Translations under genes and position numbers: made by a program
Notes under the pieces: generated by a model
What the model saw: only the letters and a program-made list of their open reading frames with translations
Database searches by the model: none
What the model was told of the DNA's origin: nothing
Shown: one piece after another, positions 1-8,307 of the stretch
Layout of the letters: the number at the start of each line of letters is the position of its first letter
Position numbering within the stretch: position 1 is the first letter of the stretch
DNA from: Ignavibacteriota bacterium
Lineage (GTDB): Bacteria; Bacteroidota; Ignavibacteria; UBA10030; SZUA-254
NCBI GenBank assembly: GCA_016209795.1
Contig: JACQVI010000009.1
Coordinates: forward strand, 1-45,705
Reading direction: 5' to 3'
Length of the DNA stretch: 45,705 nucleotides

Positions 1-66
1 ACTATATACATTCTTTAAAGAAGGAATTTTTATTTTGATAATACAATTTTTACATTTTATTATATG

Positions 67-73
67 AAGGAGA
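67..73 (+). promoter_or_regulatory. Ribosome binding site of nrdJ
   Basis: AAGGAGA lies eight bases before the ATG at 82 and fixes that start. The 81 bases upstream are very AT-rich, with GATAAT at 37-42 as a possible -10 box, but the -35 region is not convincing and the leader is cut by the window edge. A cobalamin riboswitch, common before B12-dependent reductases, cannot be seen in what is left of the leader. Confidence 0.75.
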
Positions 74-81
74 CATGTTAA

Positions 82-2862
82 ATGGCAAATCCTGAATTGA
101 CAATTCTTGGTGGAAAAGACGAAACAGAGTCAGCGCCGGTACGCATTCCTGAGACCGCAGTACAAAAGCGCGGGTTAACGTTTAGACGCCATTTTACCAA
201 ACCGAGTGTGCATCCATTTGATGAGATCGAATGGGAGCTTCGCACTGCTGTCATTACGAACGAAAAGGGTGAAACGATCTTCGAGCAGAAGAACGTCGAA
301 GTTCCCAAATCGTGGTCGATGACGGCAACGAACGTTGTAGTGTCGAAATACTTTCATGGTAAGCTTGACACGCCGCAGCGAGAAATCAGCGTTCGACAGG
401 TCGTCGATCGTGTTGCCAGAACAATAACAGAGTGGGGAAGGAACGGTGGCTACTTTGCATCAGTGGAAGATGCAGAAACATTTTACGCTGAGTTGACATA
501 TTTGCTTGTGAACCAATACATGGCATTCAACAGCCCAGTGTGGTTCAACGTTGGGATCGAAGAAAAACCACAATGCTCTGCTTGCTTTATTAATTCTGTG
601 GAGGACACAATGGAGGCAATCATGGACTTGGCAAAGACCGAGGGCATGTTGTTCAAGTGGGGCTCAGGCACTGGTTCGAATCTTTCGACACTTCGTTCAT
701 CAAGAGAAGGACTCTCAGGCGGCGGAACAGCATCTGGTCCTGTTTCTTTTATGAAAGGTTATGATGCGTTTGCGGGCGTCATCAAATCTGGTGGGAAGAC
801 ACGCCGTGCTGCAAAGATGGTCATCCTCAATGCTGATCATCCTGATATTTTGGATTTCATTCGCTGCAAAGCTGAAGAGGAGAAGAAAGCTTGGGCACTG
901 ATCGAAGCTGGCTATGATGGCGGCTTCAACGTTCCCGGCGGCGCATACGACTCTATTTTTTATCAGAATGCAAATCACTCCATCCGTGTCACTGATGAAT
1001 TCATGCGCTCAGTCATCGAAGATAAAGAATGGACAACGAAAGCAGTACTCAGTGGGCGCACAATGGACAGGTACCGTGCACGAGACTTAATGAAAGAGAT
1101 GGCTGAGGCGGCATGGATCTGCGGCGATCCGGGAATGCAGTTTCATACGACGATCAACAACTGGCACACATGTCCAAACACAGCGCCCATCAACGCATCG
1201 AATCCGTGCAGTGAGTACATGTTCCTCGATGATACTGCATGTAACCTTGCATCATTGAATCTGATGAAGTTTCTCACTGATGACGGGGAATTCGATGTCG
1301 AGTCGTTCTGCCATGCGGTTAATATTACAATAAGTGCTCAGGAGTTCGAAGTTGATAACGCAAGCTACCCAACACCGAACATCACTCAGAATAGCTACGA
1401 CTACCGCCCACTCGGTTTGGGATATGCAAATTTAGGCGCACTCCTCATGGCACGCGGTCTTGCCTATGACACCGAAGAAGGACGTGCATACTCTGCAGCA
1501 ATCACTGCCCTGATGTGCGGACAAGCGTACAAACAATCTGCACTCATTGCAAAAGAAGTGGGACAGTTCAAGGGATTCCAGAGAAATCGTGAGCCGATGC
1601 TCAGAGTCATGAAGATGCATGGTCTTGCTGCCGATAGGATTGAGGATCGCTATGTTCCGGGCGACTTACTCACCGCTGCCCGCAAGGTGTGGGATGATGC
1701 GTATGCGATCGGACGGGAGTATGGATTCAAGAATTCACAAGCAACTGTGCTTGCACCAACGGGCACAATCGGCTTCATGATGGATTGCGACACAACAGGT
1801 GTCGAGCCTGACATTGCACTCGTGAAGTACAAGAAGCTTGTTGGCGGTGGATTGTTGAAGATTGTCAATCAAACTGTCCCACTTGCACTGAAAAAATTAG
1901 GCTATATCGATGAGCAGATTGAGCACATCCTTGCATACATCGACAAGAACGACACGATCGAGGGCGCACCACACCTGAAGGAAGAACATCTCCCTATCTT
2001 TGATTGTGCATTCAAGCCTGCAAAGGGAACACGATCGATCGACTACATGGGTCACGTGAAGATGATGGCAGCCGTGCAACCATATATCTCAGGTGCAATC
2101 TCGAAAACAGTCAATATGCCATCGGATGTTACTCCAGACGATATTGCCAACACGTACATCGAGGCGTGGCGATTAGGACTGAAAGCCATCGCTATTTATC
2201 GTGACGGCTGCAAGCGTACCCAACCTCTTAATACAAGTCTCGATCAACTCACCGGAACTATTAAGCAAAAAGCTGTACGACGCAGACTGCCAGACGAGCG
2301 ACAGGCGATCACACACAAGTTCTCCATCGCAGGTCATGAAGGCTATATAACGGTCGGATTATACGAGGATGGAACGCCGGGTGAAATCTTCATCACGATG
2401 TCGAAGGAAGGCTCAACGATCTCAGGTTTGATGGATGGGTTTGCAACATCCATATCGATGGCATTGCAGTATGGCGTTCCGCTTCGTGTGTTAGTTGAGA
2501 AATTCTCGCACATGCGGTTCGAGCCAAGCGGCTTCACGGGCAACAAAGACATCCCGATGGCAAAGTCCATCTGCGATTACATCTTCCGATGGCTTGGGAA
2601 GAAATTCCTCCTGCCCGAAGAGCAGCCAACGAATGGCGACCCCAGCAATGGGAACGGGACACACACACAAAGCATGGAAAAGACCCATATCGCAAAGGTG
2701 CATTCGGCAATTGTTGACGAAACGCCTATGGCAAAAACGGAACGAGAAGTCTTCCAGGCACAAGCAGATGCACCACCCTGCCACAACTGCGGCAGCATCA
2801 TGGTGAGGAATGGAAGCTGCTACCGATGTGCGAATTGCGGAGAGACATCTGGTTGTTCCTGA
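82..2862 (+). CDS. nrdJ: Vitamin B12-dependent (class II) ribonucleoside-diphosphate reductase
   Basis: This 926-residue protein reduces ribonucleotides to deoxyribonucleotides with adenosylcobalamin as radical source, so it works with or without oxygen. What I see: the N-terminal half carries the reductase barrel signatures NPCSEYMFLDDTACNLASLN (active-site Cys in NPCSE) and APTGTIGFMMDCDTTG. The C-terminus ends in a Cys-rich knuckle (CHNCGS...CYRCANCG) and a terminal SGCS, as expected for the zinc and redox tail of the long NrdJ form. Length fits the family. No nrdA/nrdB is in the window. A Shine-Dalgarno sequence at 67-73 supports the start. The gene stands alone, followed by about 450 non-coding bases. 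Confidence 0.95.
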   Translation: MANPELTILGGKDETESAPVRIPETAVQKRGLTFRRHFTKPSVHPFDEIEWELRTAVITNEKGETIFEQKNVEVPKSWSMTATNVVVSKYFHGKLDTPQREISVRQVVDRVARTITEWGRNGGYFASVEDAETFYAELTYLLVNQYMAFNSPVWFNVGIEEKPQCSACFINSVEDTMEAIMDLAKTEGMLFKWGSGTGSNLSTLRSSREGLSGGGTASGPVSFMKGYDAFAGVIKSGGKTRRAAKMVILNADHPDILDFIRCKAEEEKKAWALIEAGYDGGFNVPGGAYDSIFYQNANHSIRVTDEFMRSVIEDKEWTTKAVLSGRTMDRYRARDLMKEMAEAAWICGDPGMQFHTTINNWHTCPNTAPINASNPCSEYMFLDDTACNLASLNLMKFLTDDGEFDVESFCHAVNITISAQEFEVDNASYPTPNITQNSYDYRPLGLGYANLGALLMARGLAYDTEEGRAYSAAITALMCGQAYKQSALIAKEVGQFKGFQRNREPMLRVMKMHGLAADRIEDRYVPGDLLTAARKVWDDAYAIGREYGFKNSQATVLAPTGTIGFMMDCDTTGVEPDIALVKYKKLVGGGLLKIVNQTVPLALKKLGYIDEQIEHILAYIDKNDTIEGAPHLKEEHLPIFDCAFKPAKGTRSIDYMGHVKMMAAVQPYISGAISKTVNMPSDVTPDDIANTYIEAWRLGLKAIAIYRDGCKRTQPLNTSLDQLTGTIKQKAVRRRLPDERQAITHKFSIAGHEGYITVGLYEDGTPGEIFITMSKEGSTISGLMDGFATSISMALQYGVPLRVLVEKFSHMRFEPSGFTGNKDIPMAKSICDYIFRWLGKKFLLPEEQPTNGDPSNGNGTHTQSMEKTHIAKVHSAIVDETPMAKTEREVFQAQADAPPCHNCGSIMVRNGSCYRCANCGETSGCS

Positions 2863-3318
2863 GCTTGTACCTCACCTCTGAGATGTTCAGAAACGCAGGT
2901 GACTCGTCATGCTGACATTCTTTTGGTCAGGATCTGAGTGCCGGAAATTCCACGCTGCTCTGCTCAGAATCCGACTAGAAACGTGTCGGAATGACGGTGC
3001 CCTGGTTTTGATGCCATTTTCATCCTCACCGGTGAAGCGGCGCTTCATGATCGCTCCTAAGAGGAGAGGGAAGTTGGAGCAGCGTGCCGATTGTGTTTTC
3101 TGAGTCATCGAGAAACCTTACCAATATCCTGCAGATCAGACTTTGACACCCTTGCATATCCTTCGCACGATCTTCACAGTTAAGAGCAGTAAATCGTAAC
3201 CGCAGTGCGCGGTGAGAGACCGCTAAGGACACGAAAACATCTTCTGGTTAGTTGCATCCCTCCAATTAGTTTCACATATTACCGTATAAGCTTCACTTTC
3301 AATATCTATCTTCGAGTC
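2863..3318. other. Intergenic stretch of 456 bases
   Basis: No open frame here looks like a protein: short frames have no family signature, and the frame running into the next gene from a GTG at 3205 encodes a residue string unlike the family. The stretch holds one dispersed palindromic element (2905-2996). I see no tRNA, no clear terminator after nrdJ, and no strong promoter in front of the next gene. Confidence 0.6.
2905..2996. repeat. Dispersed element of 92 bases with imperfect terminal inverted repeats
   Basis: The left end CGTCATGCTGACA (2905-2917) pairs with the right end TGTCGGAATGACG (2984-2996) at 11 of 13 positions. The left end shares GTCATGCTGA and a following ATCTGA with the short insert inside valS at 26555-26583, so both probably belong to one family of non-autonomous palindromic repeats. 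No open frame and no transposase are linked to it. Confidence 0.5.
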
Positions 3319-4221
3319 ATGGCTGACGTGCGAAAACAACTTTCCGAAAATGTTAAGGGCGAATTCTTCGTCGATTCCACGTGCATCAACTGTGATGTCT
3401 GCCGTCAGCTTGCACCTGAAACATTCGGTGAAGCCGATGATTTTTCCTATGTCTATGCCCAACCACAAACAGATGAACAATGGAGAAGAGCACTCAGAGC
3501 ACTTTTAGCCTGTCCCACTGGCTCAATAGGCACGCTTGGAACGAACAACAGCAAACAGGTCATCAACGATTTCCCAATACAGATCGAGAATGAAGTGTAC
3601 TATTGTGGATTTAATTCACCAAAGTCGTATGGGGGGAACAGTTACTTCATCAAACACGCTGATGGAAATTGGCTGATCGATTCACCAAAGTTTCTTCCAC
3701 ACCTGGTGAGAAAGTTTGAGGAGGTTGGCGGACTCAAGTATATTTTCCTCACACATCGAGACGATGTTGCAGAAGCGCACAGATACGCTACGAAGTTTAA
3801 CGCAAAACGGATCATCCACCGATTTGAACTCTCTTCGCAGCCCGCCTCTGAGATTGTGATTGATGGAGACAAGCCCGTCCAGCTATTTCCTGAATTTCTC
3901 ACCATCCCAACCTCGGGCCATACAAAAGGGCACTGCGTTCTGCTCTACAAAAATTACTTTCTCTTCACAGGGGATCACCTCTGGTGGAGTCGGAAGAGAA
4001 ATTCTCTTTCAGCCTCGGAAGAAGTCTGCTGGTACTCGTGGCCAGATCAGATCAAGTCGATGGAAAAGTTGTTACAGTTTCGATTTGAACGGGTACTTCC
4101 CGGACACGGGCAGAGAATGCAGTTGTCTTCACACGAGATGCACCAACACTTGACGCATCTGGTAGCACGGATGAAGTCCAGTCACGATGTAGATAATGAT
4201 AAGAGTTGGAGTGATGATTGA
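3319..4221 (+). CDS. Ferredoxin-domain / metallo-beta-lactamase-fold hydrolase fusion
   Basis: The 300-residue protein joins two domains. Residues 1-75 form a small [4Fe-4S] ferredoxin: C22, C25 and C28 in TCINCDVC, then C65 in ACPTGSIG. Residues 85-285 are a metallo-beta-lactamase fold with GHTKGH, FTGDHLWW and LPGHGQ, the usual metal ligands of its later motifs. The first metal motif is THRDDVAEAH instead of HxHxDH, a variant of a known subfamily. The start at 3319 (MADVRKQ) is preferred over a GTG at 3205, since the extra 38 residues are unlike the family. An oxidoreductase or hydrolase role in the cytoplasm is likely; the substrate is unknown. Confidence 0.8.
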   Translation: MADVRKQLSENVKGEFFVDSTCINCDVCRQLAPETFGEADDFSYVYAQPQTDEQWRRALRALLACPTGSIGTLGTNNSKQVINDFPIQIENEVYYCGFNSPKSYGGNSYFIKHADGNWLIDSPKFLPHLVRKFEEVGGLKYIFLTHRDDVAEAHRYATKFNAKRIIHRFELSSQPASEIVIDGDKPVQLFPEFLTIPTSGHTKGHCVLLYKNYFLFTGDHLWWSRKRNSLSASEEVCWYSWPDQIKSMEKLLQFRFERVLPGHGQRMQLSSHEMHQHLTHLVARMKSSHDVDNDKSWSDD

Positions 4222-4285
4222 TTAAATCCTGAAGATTGAAACCTAAGGCATGAAACACAAAACCAAACCGAAAGGAGCAACTCAC

Positions 4286-4684
4286 ATGAAAACATTTTCA
4301 ATTTCCATCCTTGTCATGGCTCTCTGCTTACCTGTAAGTAACATTGATCTCTTTGCTCAAGAGGAGGCGGAGCTGAGTGGACTCGAGATCGTCGATGCAC
4401 GTCTTGGCAATGATGTACAGGACAGAATGATTGTCGATGAGGATTCTGTGTTCACCAAAAATTCCAAAGTCTATCTCTGGATGAAAGTCGTTGGCAGCGC
4501 TTATGACGAGATCACAGTAACGTGGACAATTGAAGACCACTCATACTCAACAACGCTGTCTATCGGTGGAAGTCCGTGGAGAACGTGGGCATACAAAACT
4601 GTCTGGCTGGCAGGTGATTGGACTGTTACAATTGAAGATGCTGCGGGGAATGTGTTGAAGGAGATGAGTTTTCTGGTGGAATGA
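4286..4684 (+). CDS. Exported DUF2914-like protein
   Basis: This 132-residue protein starts with a clear signal peptide (MKTFSISILVMALCLPV, probable cut after FAQ). The rest is one small beta-rich domain with VYLWMKVVG, GGSPWRTW and GDWTVTIED, which resembles DUF2914, a domain of exported and cell-surface proteins without an assigned reaction. The ATG at 4286 has an AAAGGAG site at 4271-4277; an in-frame upstream ATG at 4250 lacks one and would spoil the signal peptide. Its stop is three bases before the start of the following lipoprotein gene, so the two are probably co-transcribed. Confidence 0.7.
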   Translation: MKTFSISILVMALCLPVSNIDLFAQEEAELSGLEIVDARLGNDVQDRMIVDEDSVFTKNSKVYLWMKVVGSAYDEITVTWTIEDHSYSTTLSIGGSPWRTWAYKTVWLAGDWTVTIEDAAGNVLKEMSFLVE

Positions 4685-4687
4685 AAC

Positions 4688-5695
4688 ATGAAAAACTGCT
4701 TGCATTTGATATTATCAAGCGCCCTCTGTTTGACATTTCTTTCATGTGCTAACACAAGCTTTTGGAGACAAATTGGAAGTTTTTCCGAAAAACAGCCCAC
4801 CCAATTGCTGTTCGACTCATACGGTACGCTCTATATCAGTACTTGGAAAAGTGGGATTTACCAAAGCACCAACCAAGGACGTTCATGGGTTCCCATGAAT
4901 CGAGTGGATGACTCTAAACCATCGAGTGTTCACTACATCCTAGGCATTCACCCTTCTGGACGGATGTTCGCAACCGATCAGCAGCAAATTTACTGGAGTG
5001 ACAACCGTGGTAAGTCGTGGAAGAAAGTAGAACAGAATTTCTATCCCTCAGGATTCTTTGGCTTCTCCTTTGATTCAGAGGGTAGGATCTTTACTGCGGG
5101 GTCATTGTACGAGAGTACCGACCTCGGAATGTCATGGAAATCAATTGATCGAGGCGTTGAACACCTGAGAAATCGCTTCATCTCTGTCACAGACAGTGAT
5201 GTCCTGTTCGCAGGCGGATACATTATCGACACTCTGAGAAGTGCAGCCTGTGTCTACCGAAGCGCCGATCATGGGGTAACATGGAATCCAACAACGCTCG
5301 GTGGTGGAACCGTCACAAGCATTACAGCCCAACCGAGAGCAATCGTTTTCGTGAGCATTTGGGGTAATGGCTTGTGGAGATCTTCTGATAATGGATTATC
5401 CTGGGAGAAGATCTATTATGGTCCACGGCAAGGAGATTTACGGTTTGGAACTATCTTCTCTGATGCCAGTGGAGTTTTGTACTCTGGAGTAAGTTACACA
5501 GAGGGTGGCGATCCTTATGTTCCCCGGAGTACGTTTGTTGAAAGCACTAACGGTGGACGGACATGGACTACCAAGATCGAAGGAGTGAAGTATGGATGGG
5601 TCCAAACACTCACCCAAGATCCTAAAGGCTATCTGTATATTCTCGACATGGAAGGAAACATCTACAGAGGGAAAATAGGATTGAAGCCCCAATGA
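4688..5695 (+). CDS. Asp-box (BNR) beta-propeller lipoprotein
   Basis: The 335-residue protein begins with a lipoprotein signal (lipobox LSC at residues 18-20), so it should be anchored in a membrane after export. The body carries about six Asp-box turns of the type S-x-D-x-G-x-x-W (for example SDNRGKSW, SADHGVTW, SSDNGLSW, STNGGRTW), spaced 45-60 residues apart, which form the hairpins of a sialidase/YCF48-like propeller. No catalytic residues of a sialidase are evident, so a binding or scaffold role is more likely. It follows the DUF2914-like gene by three bases and ends 13 bases from the convergent guaA gene. Confidence 0.75.
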   Translation: MKNCLHLILSSALCLTFLSCANTSFWRQIGSFSEKQPTQLLFDSYGTLYISTWKSGIYQSTNQGRSWVPMNRVDDSKPSSVHYILGIHPSGRMFATDQQQIYWSDNRGKSWKKVEQNFYPSGFFGFSFDSEGRIFTAGSLYESTDLGMSWKSIDRGVEHLRNRFISVTDSDVLFAGGYIIDTLRSAACVYRSADHGVTWNPTTLGGGTVTSITAQPRAIVFVSIWGNGLWRSSDNGLSWEKIYYGPRQGDLRFGTIFSDASGVLYSGVSYTEGGDPYVPRSTFVESTNGGRTWTTKIEGVKYGWVQTLTQDPKGYLYILDMEGNIYRGKIGLKPQ

Positions 5696-5708
5696 GACCT
5701 AAGATTTG

Positions 5709-7271
5709 TCACTCCCACTCAATCGTACTCGGTGGCTTGGAGCTGATGTCGTAGACGACTCGATTCACGCCGCGCACTTCGTTGACAATTCGACTTGAAG
5801 CTTTGGCAAGGAGTTCGTGCGGAAGCTGTGCCCAGTCGGCGGTCATGCCATCGAGACTTGTTGCGGCGCGCAGAGCGATCACATTCTCGTACGTTCGCTG
5901 ATCGCCCATCACACCAACGGTTTGCACAGGCAGTAGCACTGCAAATGCTTGCCAGAGCGATTCGTACAATCCTGCCCTATGAATCTCTTCTGTAAAAATC
6001 TCATCTGACTTGCAGAGAATTGAGAGCTTCTCTTTTGTCACCTCACCGATGATGCGAACAGCAAGACCTGGACCGGGAAACGGATGACGTGTAATGAATT
6101 CTTGAGGTAAACCAAGCTCACGGCCAATGGCACGTACTTCATCCTTAAATAACTCACGAAAAGGTTCGATCAGCTTCAGGTTCATCTTCTCAGGAAGTCC
6201 GCCGACGTTGTGATGTGTCTTGATCTTATGTGATGGACCACGGAATGAAACAGATTCAATCACATCGGGATAGAGCGTCCCCTGTGCAAGGAAGCTGACA
6301 TTTCCGATCTTTTTTGCTTCACGCTCGAAAATCTCGATAAACGACTCTCCGATGATCTTCCGTTTCTGCTCGGGATCGGCTACACCTTTAAGCCTCTCCA
6401 AGAAGACATCCGTCGCATCGACGTAGTCAAGGTTGAAGTGGTAGGTATCTCGGTAGAGCTTAACGACATTTTCACTTTCGTTTTTCCTCATCAAACCGTT
6501 GTTGATGTGGACACAATAAAGCTGATCCTCGATGGCTTTGTGCAGAAGAACAGCAAGCACCGACGAATCCACCCCGCCACTCAGAGCACAAATGACATTT
6601 TCCTCTCCAACCCGTTCTCCAATTTCCTTGATCTGCTTCCCGATAATGGAATCGGCAGTCCATCCACCTTTGCAGCAACAGATGGTGAACACGAAATTCC
6701 GGAGTATTTCTTTTCCCTTTATCGTATGCACAACTTCCGGATGAAATTGCACACCGTAAATCTTCTTTTCCTTGTTGTGAATGGCACAAATGGACGAGTT
6801 ACGAGAATGCCCGATTCGTTCAAATCCAAGTGGCAGCTTCGTCAGTGCGTCTCCATGACTCATCCAGACAGTTGTGGTGATTGAATTTCTCCTGCCATCT
6901 CTCTGAAAACCTGCAAACAGGTCTGAGGTATCATCAACGACCACTTCAGCATAACCATACTCTCTCTTTGCTGAACGATCGACCTCACCACCGAGTTGGT
7001 AGGCAATCATCTGTAAGCCATAACAAATGCCTAAGATTGGTATGCCAAGCTGAAAAATCTCAGGCGAAGTGTGGGGAGCGCCTGGCTCATAGACACTGGC
7101 GGGACCACCCGAGAGAATGATCCCTTTTGGCTTCAGGTTTTTGATCCCTTCAATTGAAATATTGTAAGGATGAAGTTCAGAGTACACCCCAAGCTCTCGT
7201 ACACGCCGAGCGATGAGCTGAGAATATTGTGAGCCGAAATCGAGGATGAGGATCAGCTCAGTGTAAAGCAC
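5709..7271 (-). CDS. guaA: GMP synthase (glutamine-hydrolysing)
   Basis: GuaA makes GMP from XMP, ATP and glutamine in purine synthesis. The 520 residues show the whole two-enzyme layout: an N-terminal class I amidotransferase with C83 (GICYGLQ), H177 and E179 (QFHPEV); an ATP pyrophosphatase P-loop SGGVDSS at 231-237; and the dimerization domain with [12 protein letters not shown] and the C-terminal KPPSTIEWE that contacts XMP. The start is a GTG; no ATG lies closer to the conserved [11 protein letters not shown]. It stands alone on the minus strand and is convergent with the lipoprotein gene. Confidence 0.97.
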   Translation of the reverse strand: MLYTELILILDFGSQYSQLIARRVRELGVYSELHPYNISIEGIKNLKPKGIILSGGPASVYEPGAPHTSPEIFQLGIPILGICYGLQMIAYQLGGEVDRSAKREYGYAEVVVDDTSDLFAGFQRDGRRNSITTTVWMSHGDALTKLPLGFERIGHSRNSSICAIHNKEKKIYGVQFHPEVVHTIKGKEILRNFVFTICCCKGGWTADSIIGKQIKEIGERVGEENVICALSGGVDSSVLAVLLHKAIEDQLYCVHINNGLMRKNESENVVKLYRDTYHFNLDYVDATDVFLERLKGVADPEQKRKIIGESFIEIFEREAKKIGNVSFLAQGTLYPDVIESVSFRGPSHKIKTHHNVGGLPEKMNLKLIEPFRELFKDEVRAIGRELGLPQEFITRHPFPGPGLAVRIIGEVTKEKLSILCKSDEIFTEEIHRAGLYESLWQAFAVLLPVQTVGVMGDQRTYENVIALRAATSLDGMTADWAQLPHELLAKASSRIVNEVRGVNRVVYDISSKPPSTIEWE

Positions 7272-7357
7272 ATTATTGCCTAATCGTTGTTGATTATAGT
7301 ACCGAGAATCAATCTAAAATACGAAATCCCGTGCTACTTGCCAAAGAACACTCTTCC

Positions 7358-8167
7358 CTATTTCTCCACCCACTCTCCGTCCTCATAAAAGTTGAATTCA
7401 TTCTCCGTGGTATTATAGATGATCATTCCATTGACAGGCTTGAGCGCATCTCGTTGAGCTTTGGTCATGCGTGGCACGACAAAACCACTTGTTGTCGAAA
7501 CAACGTCTAAAGCACCTTGAGGTTGAGATGTACCGATGCCAACCTGACCAGATGGGTTGATATGAACAAAATCACTCCAGAGTAGTGAATCATCCGGCGC
7601 AGATCGACAGACCTTAAAGGAATCATCCACAAACCCCATAAACCAACTCTCGCTCTTTGGATCATCACGACCGATAAGATTAAGGAAGACATTCTTGATG
7701 ATGCCTGTGTAACGAGCAGTACTGGTGTCAGGCTTTTTGCTATGGATAAACCGTGCATACGGCTTAAGACCATTTCCATCAACTTCCACACCCGAGCCAC
7801 CAACGATAAAGTCTTTGTACTGTGTTAAATCCCACCCAACTTGCAGCGATCCCTCCTGTCCCAATGGTGGAATAGGGTTCGGTCCAGGAGGTGCAACCCA
7901 GAGAACAACACCGACATCTTGCTCTCCCGGCAGTTGATGCAGAGAACGGAAATTGAGTGCAAAGGCATACTTGCTTGTGTCGTACCTTTGGAATTCCCCT
8001 CCGTCCAAGAAGAGATTCTCCATGATCCAGAGCCCGCCACGAGCAGAGTCGTAAACAAACCGGTTTTGTTGAACCTCACTATCGGGGAAAGTTATTTGCG
8101 CTGAGGCAGAAAAAACCAACAAAAAAATTGCAACTACTTGCACCTGAAGGAATAGGATAATTTTCAC
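7358..8167 (-). CDS. Exported protein with tail-fibre-like C-terminal motif
   Basis: The 269-residue protein has a signal peptide (LLVFSASAQ, cut near residue 24). Its C-terminus contains GQVGIGTSQPQGALDV and VVPRMTKAQRDALKPVNGM, then IIYNTTENEFNFYEDG. This string is widespread in exported Bacteroidota proteins and resembles the shaft-end of phage tail fibres. The middle (residues 25-190) has no family I recognise. The start is a GTG with AAGGAG six to seven bases before it (bases 8174-8179 on the plus strand read CTCCTT). A cell-surface role is inferred; no reaction can be named. Confidence 0.65.
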   Translation of the reverse strand: MKIILFLQVQVVAIFLLVFSASAQITFPDSEVQQNRFVYDSARGGLWIMENLFLDGGEFQRYDTSKYAFALNFRSLHQLPGEQDVGVVLWVAPPGPNPIPPLGQEGSLQVGWDLTQYKDFIVGGSGVEVDGNGLKPYARFIHSKKPDTSTARYTGIIKNVFLNLIGRDDPKSESWFMGFVDDSFKVCRSAPDDSLLWSDFVHINPSGQVGIGTSQPQGALDVVSTTSGFVVPRMTKAQRDALKPVNGMIIYNTTENEFNFYEDGEWVEK

Positions 8168-8307
8168 ATTAAGCTCCTTTTGAAAATGGAAAGATTAATC
8201 AGTTGCTTATTATAAATTGTAAGAATTTATTGAGCGGAGAGGAAAGAAGCAATAGAGCAACGTCGAAAGGGAGTTCTACGCTGCTGATTGACTAACAACC
8301 CTGAAAA

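Noticed and set aside
1-81. Cobalamin riboswitch before nrdJ
   Set aside because: Only 81 AT-rich bases are available and none of the conserved B12-box strings is seen; the element could lie outside the window.
3205-3318. N-terminal extension of the ferredoxin/lactamase protein from GTG 3205
   Set aside because: The 38 extra residues are unlike the family, and the ATG at 3319 starts just before the ferredoxin domain.
6438-6884. Plus-strand frame of 148 codons opposite guaA
   Set aside because: It is antisense to a highly conserved enzyme, and its translation has no domain pattern.
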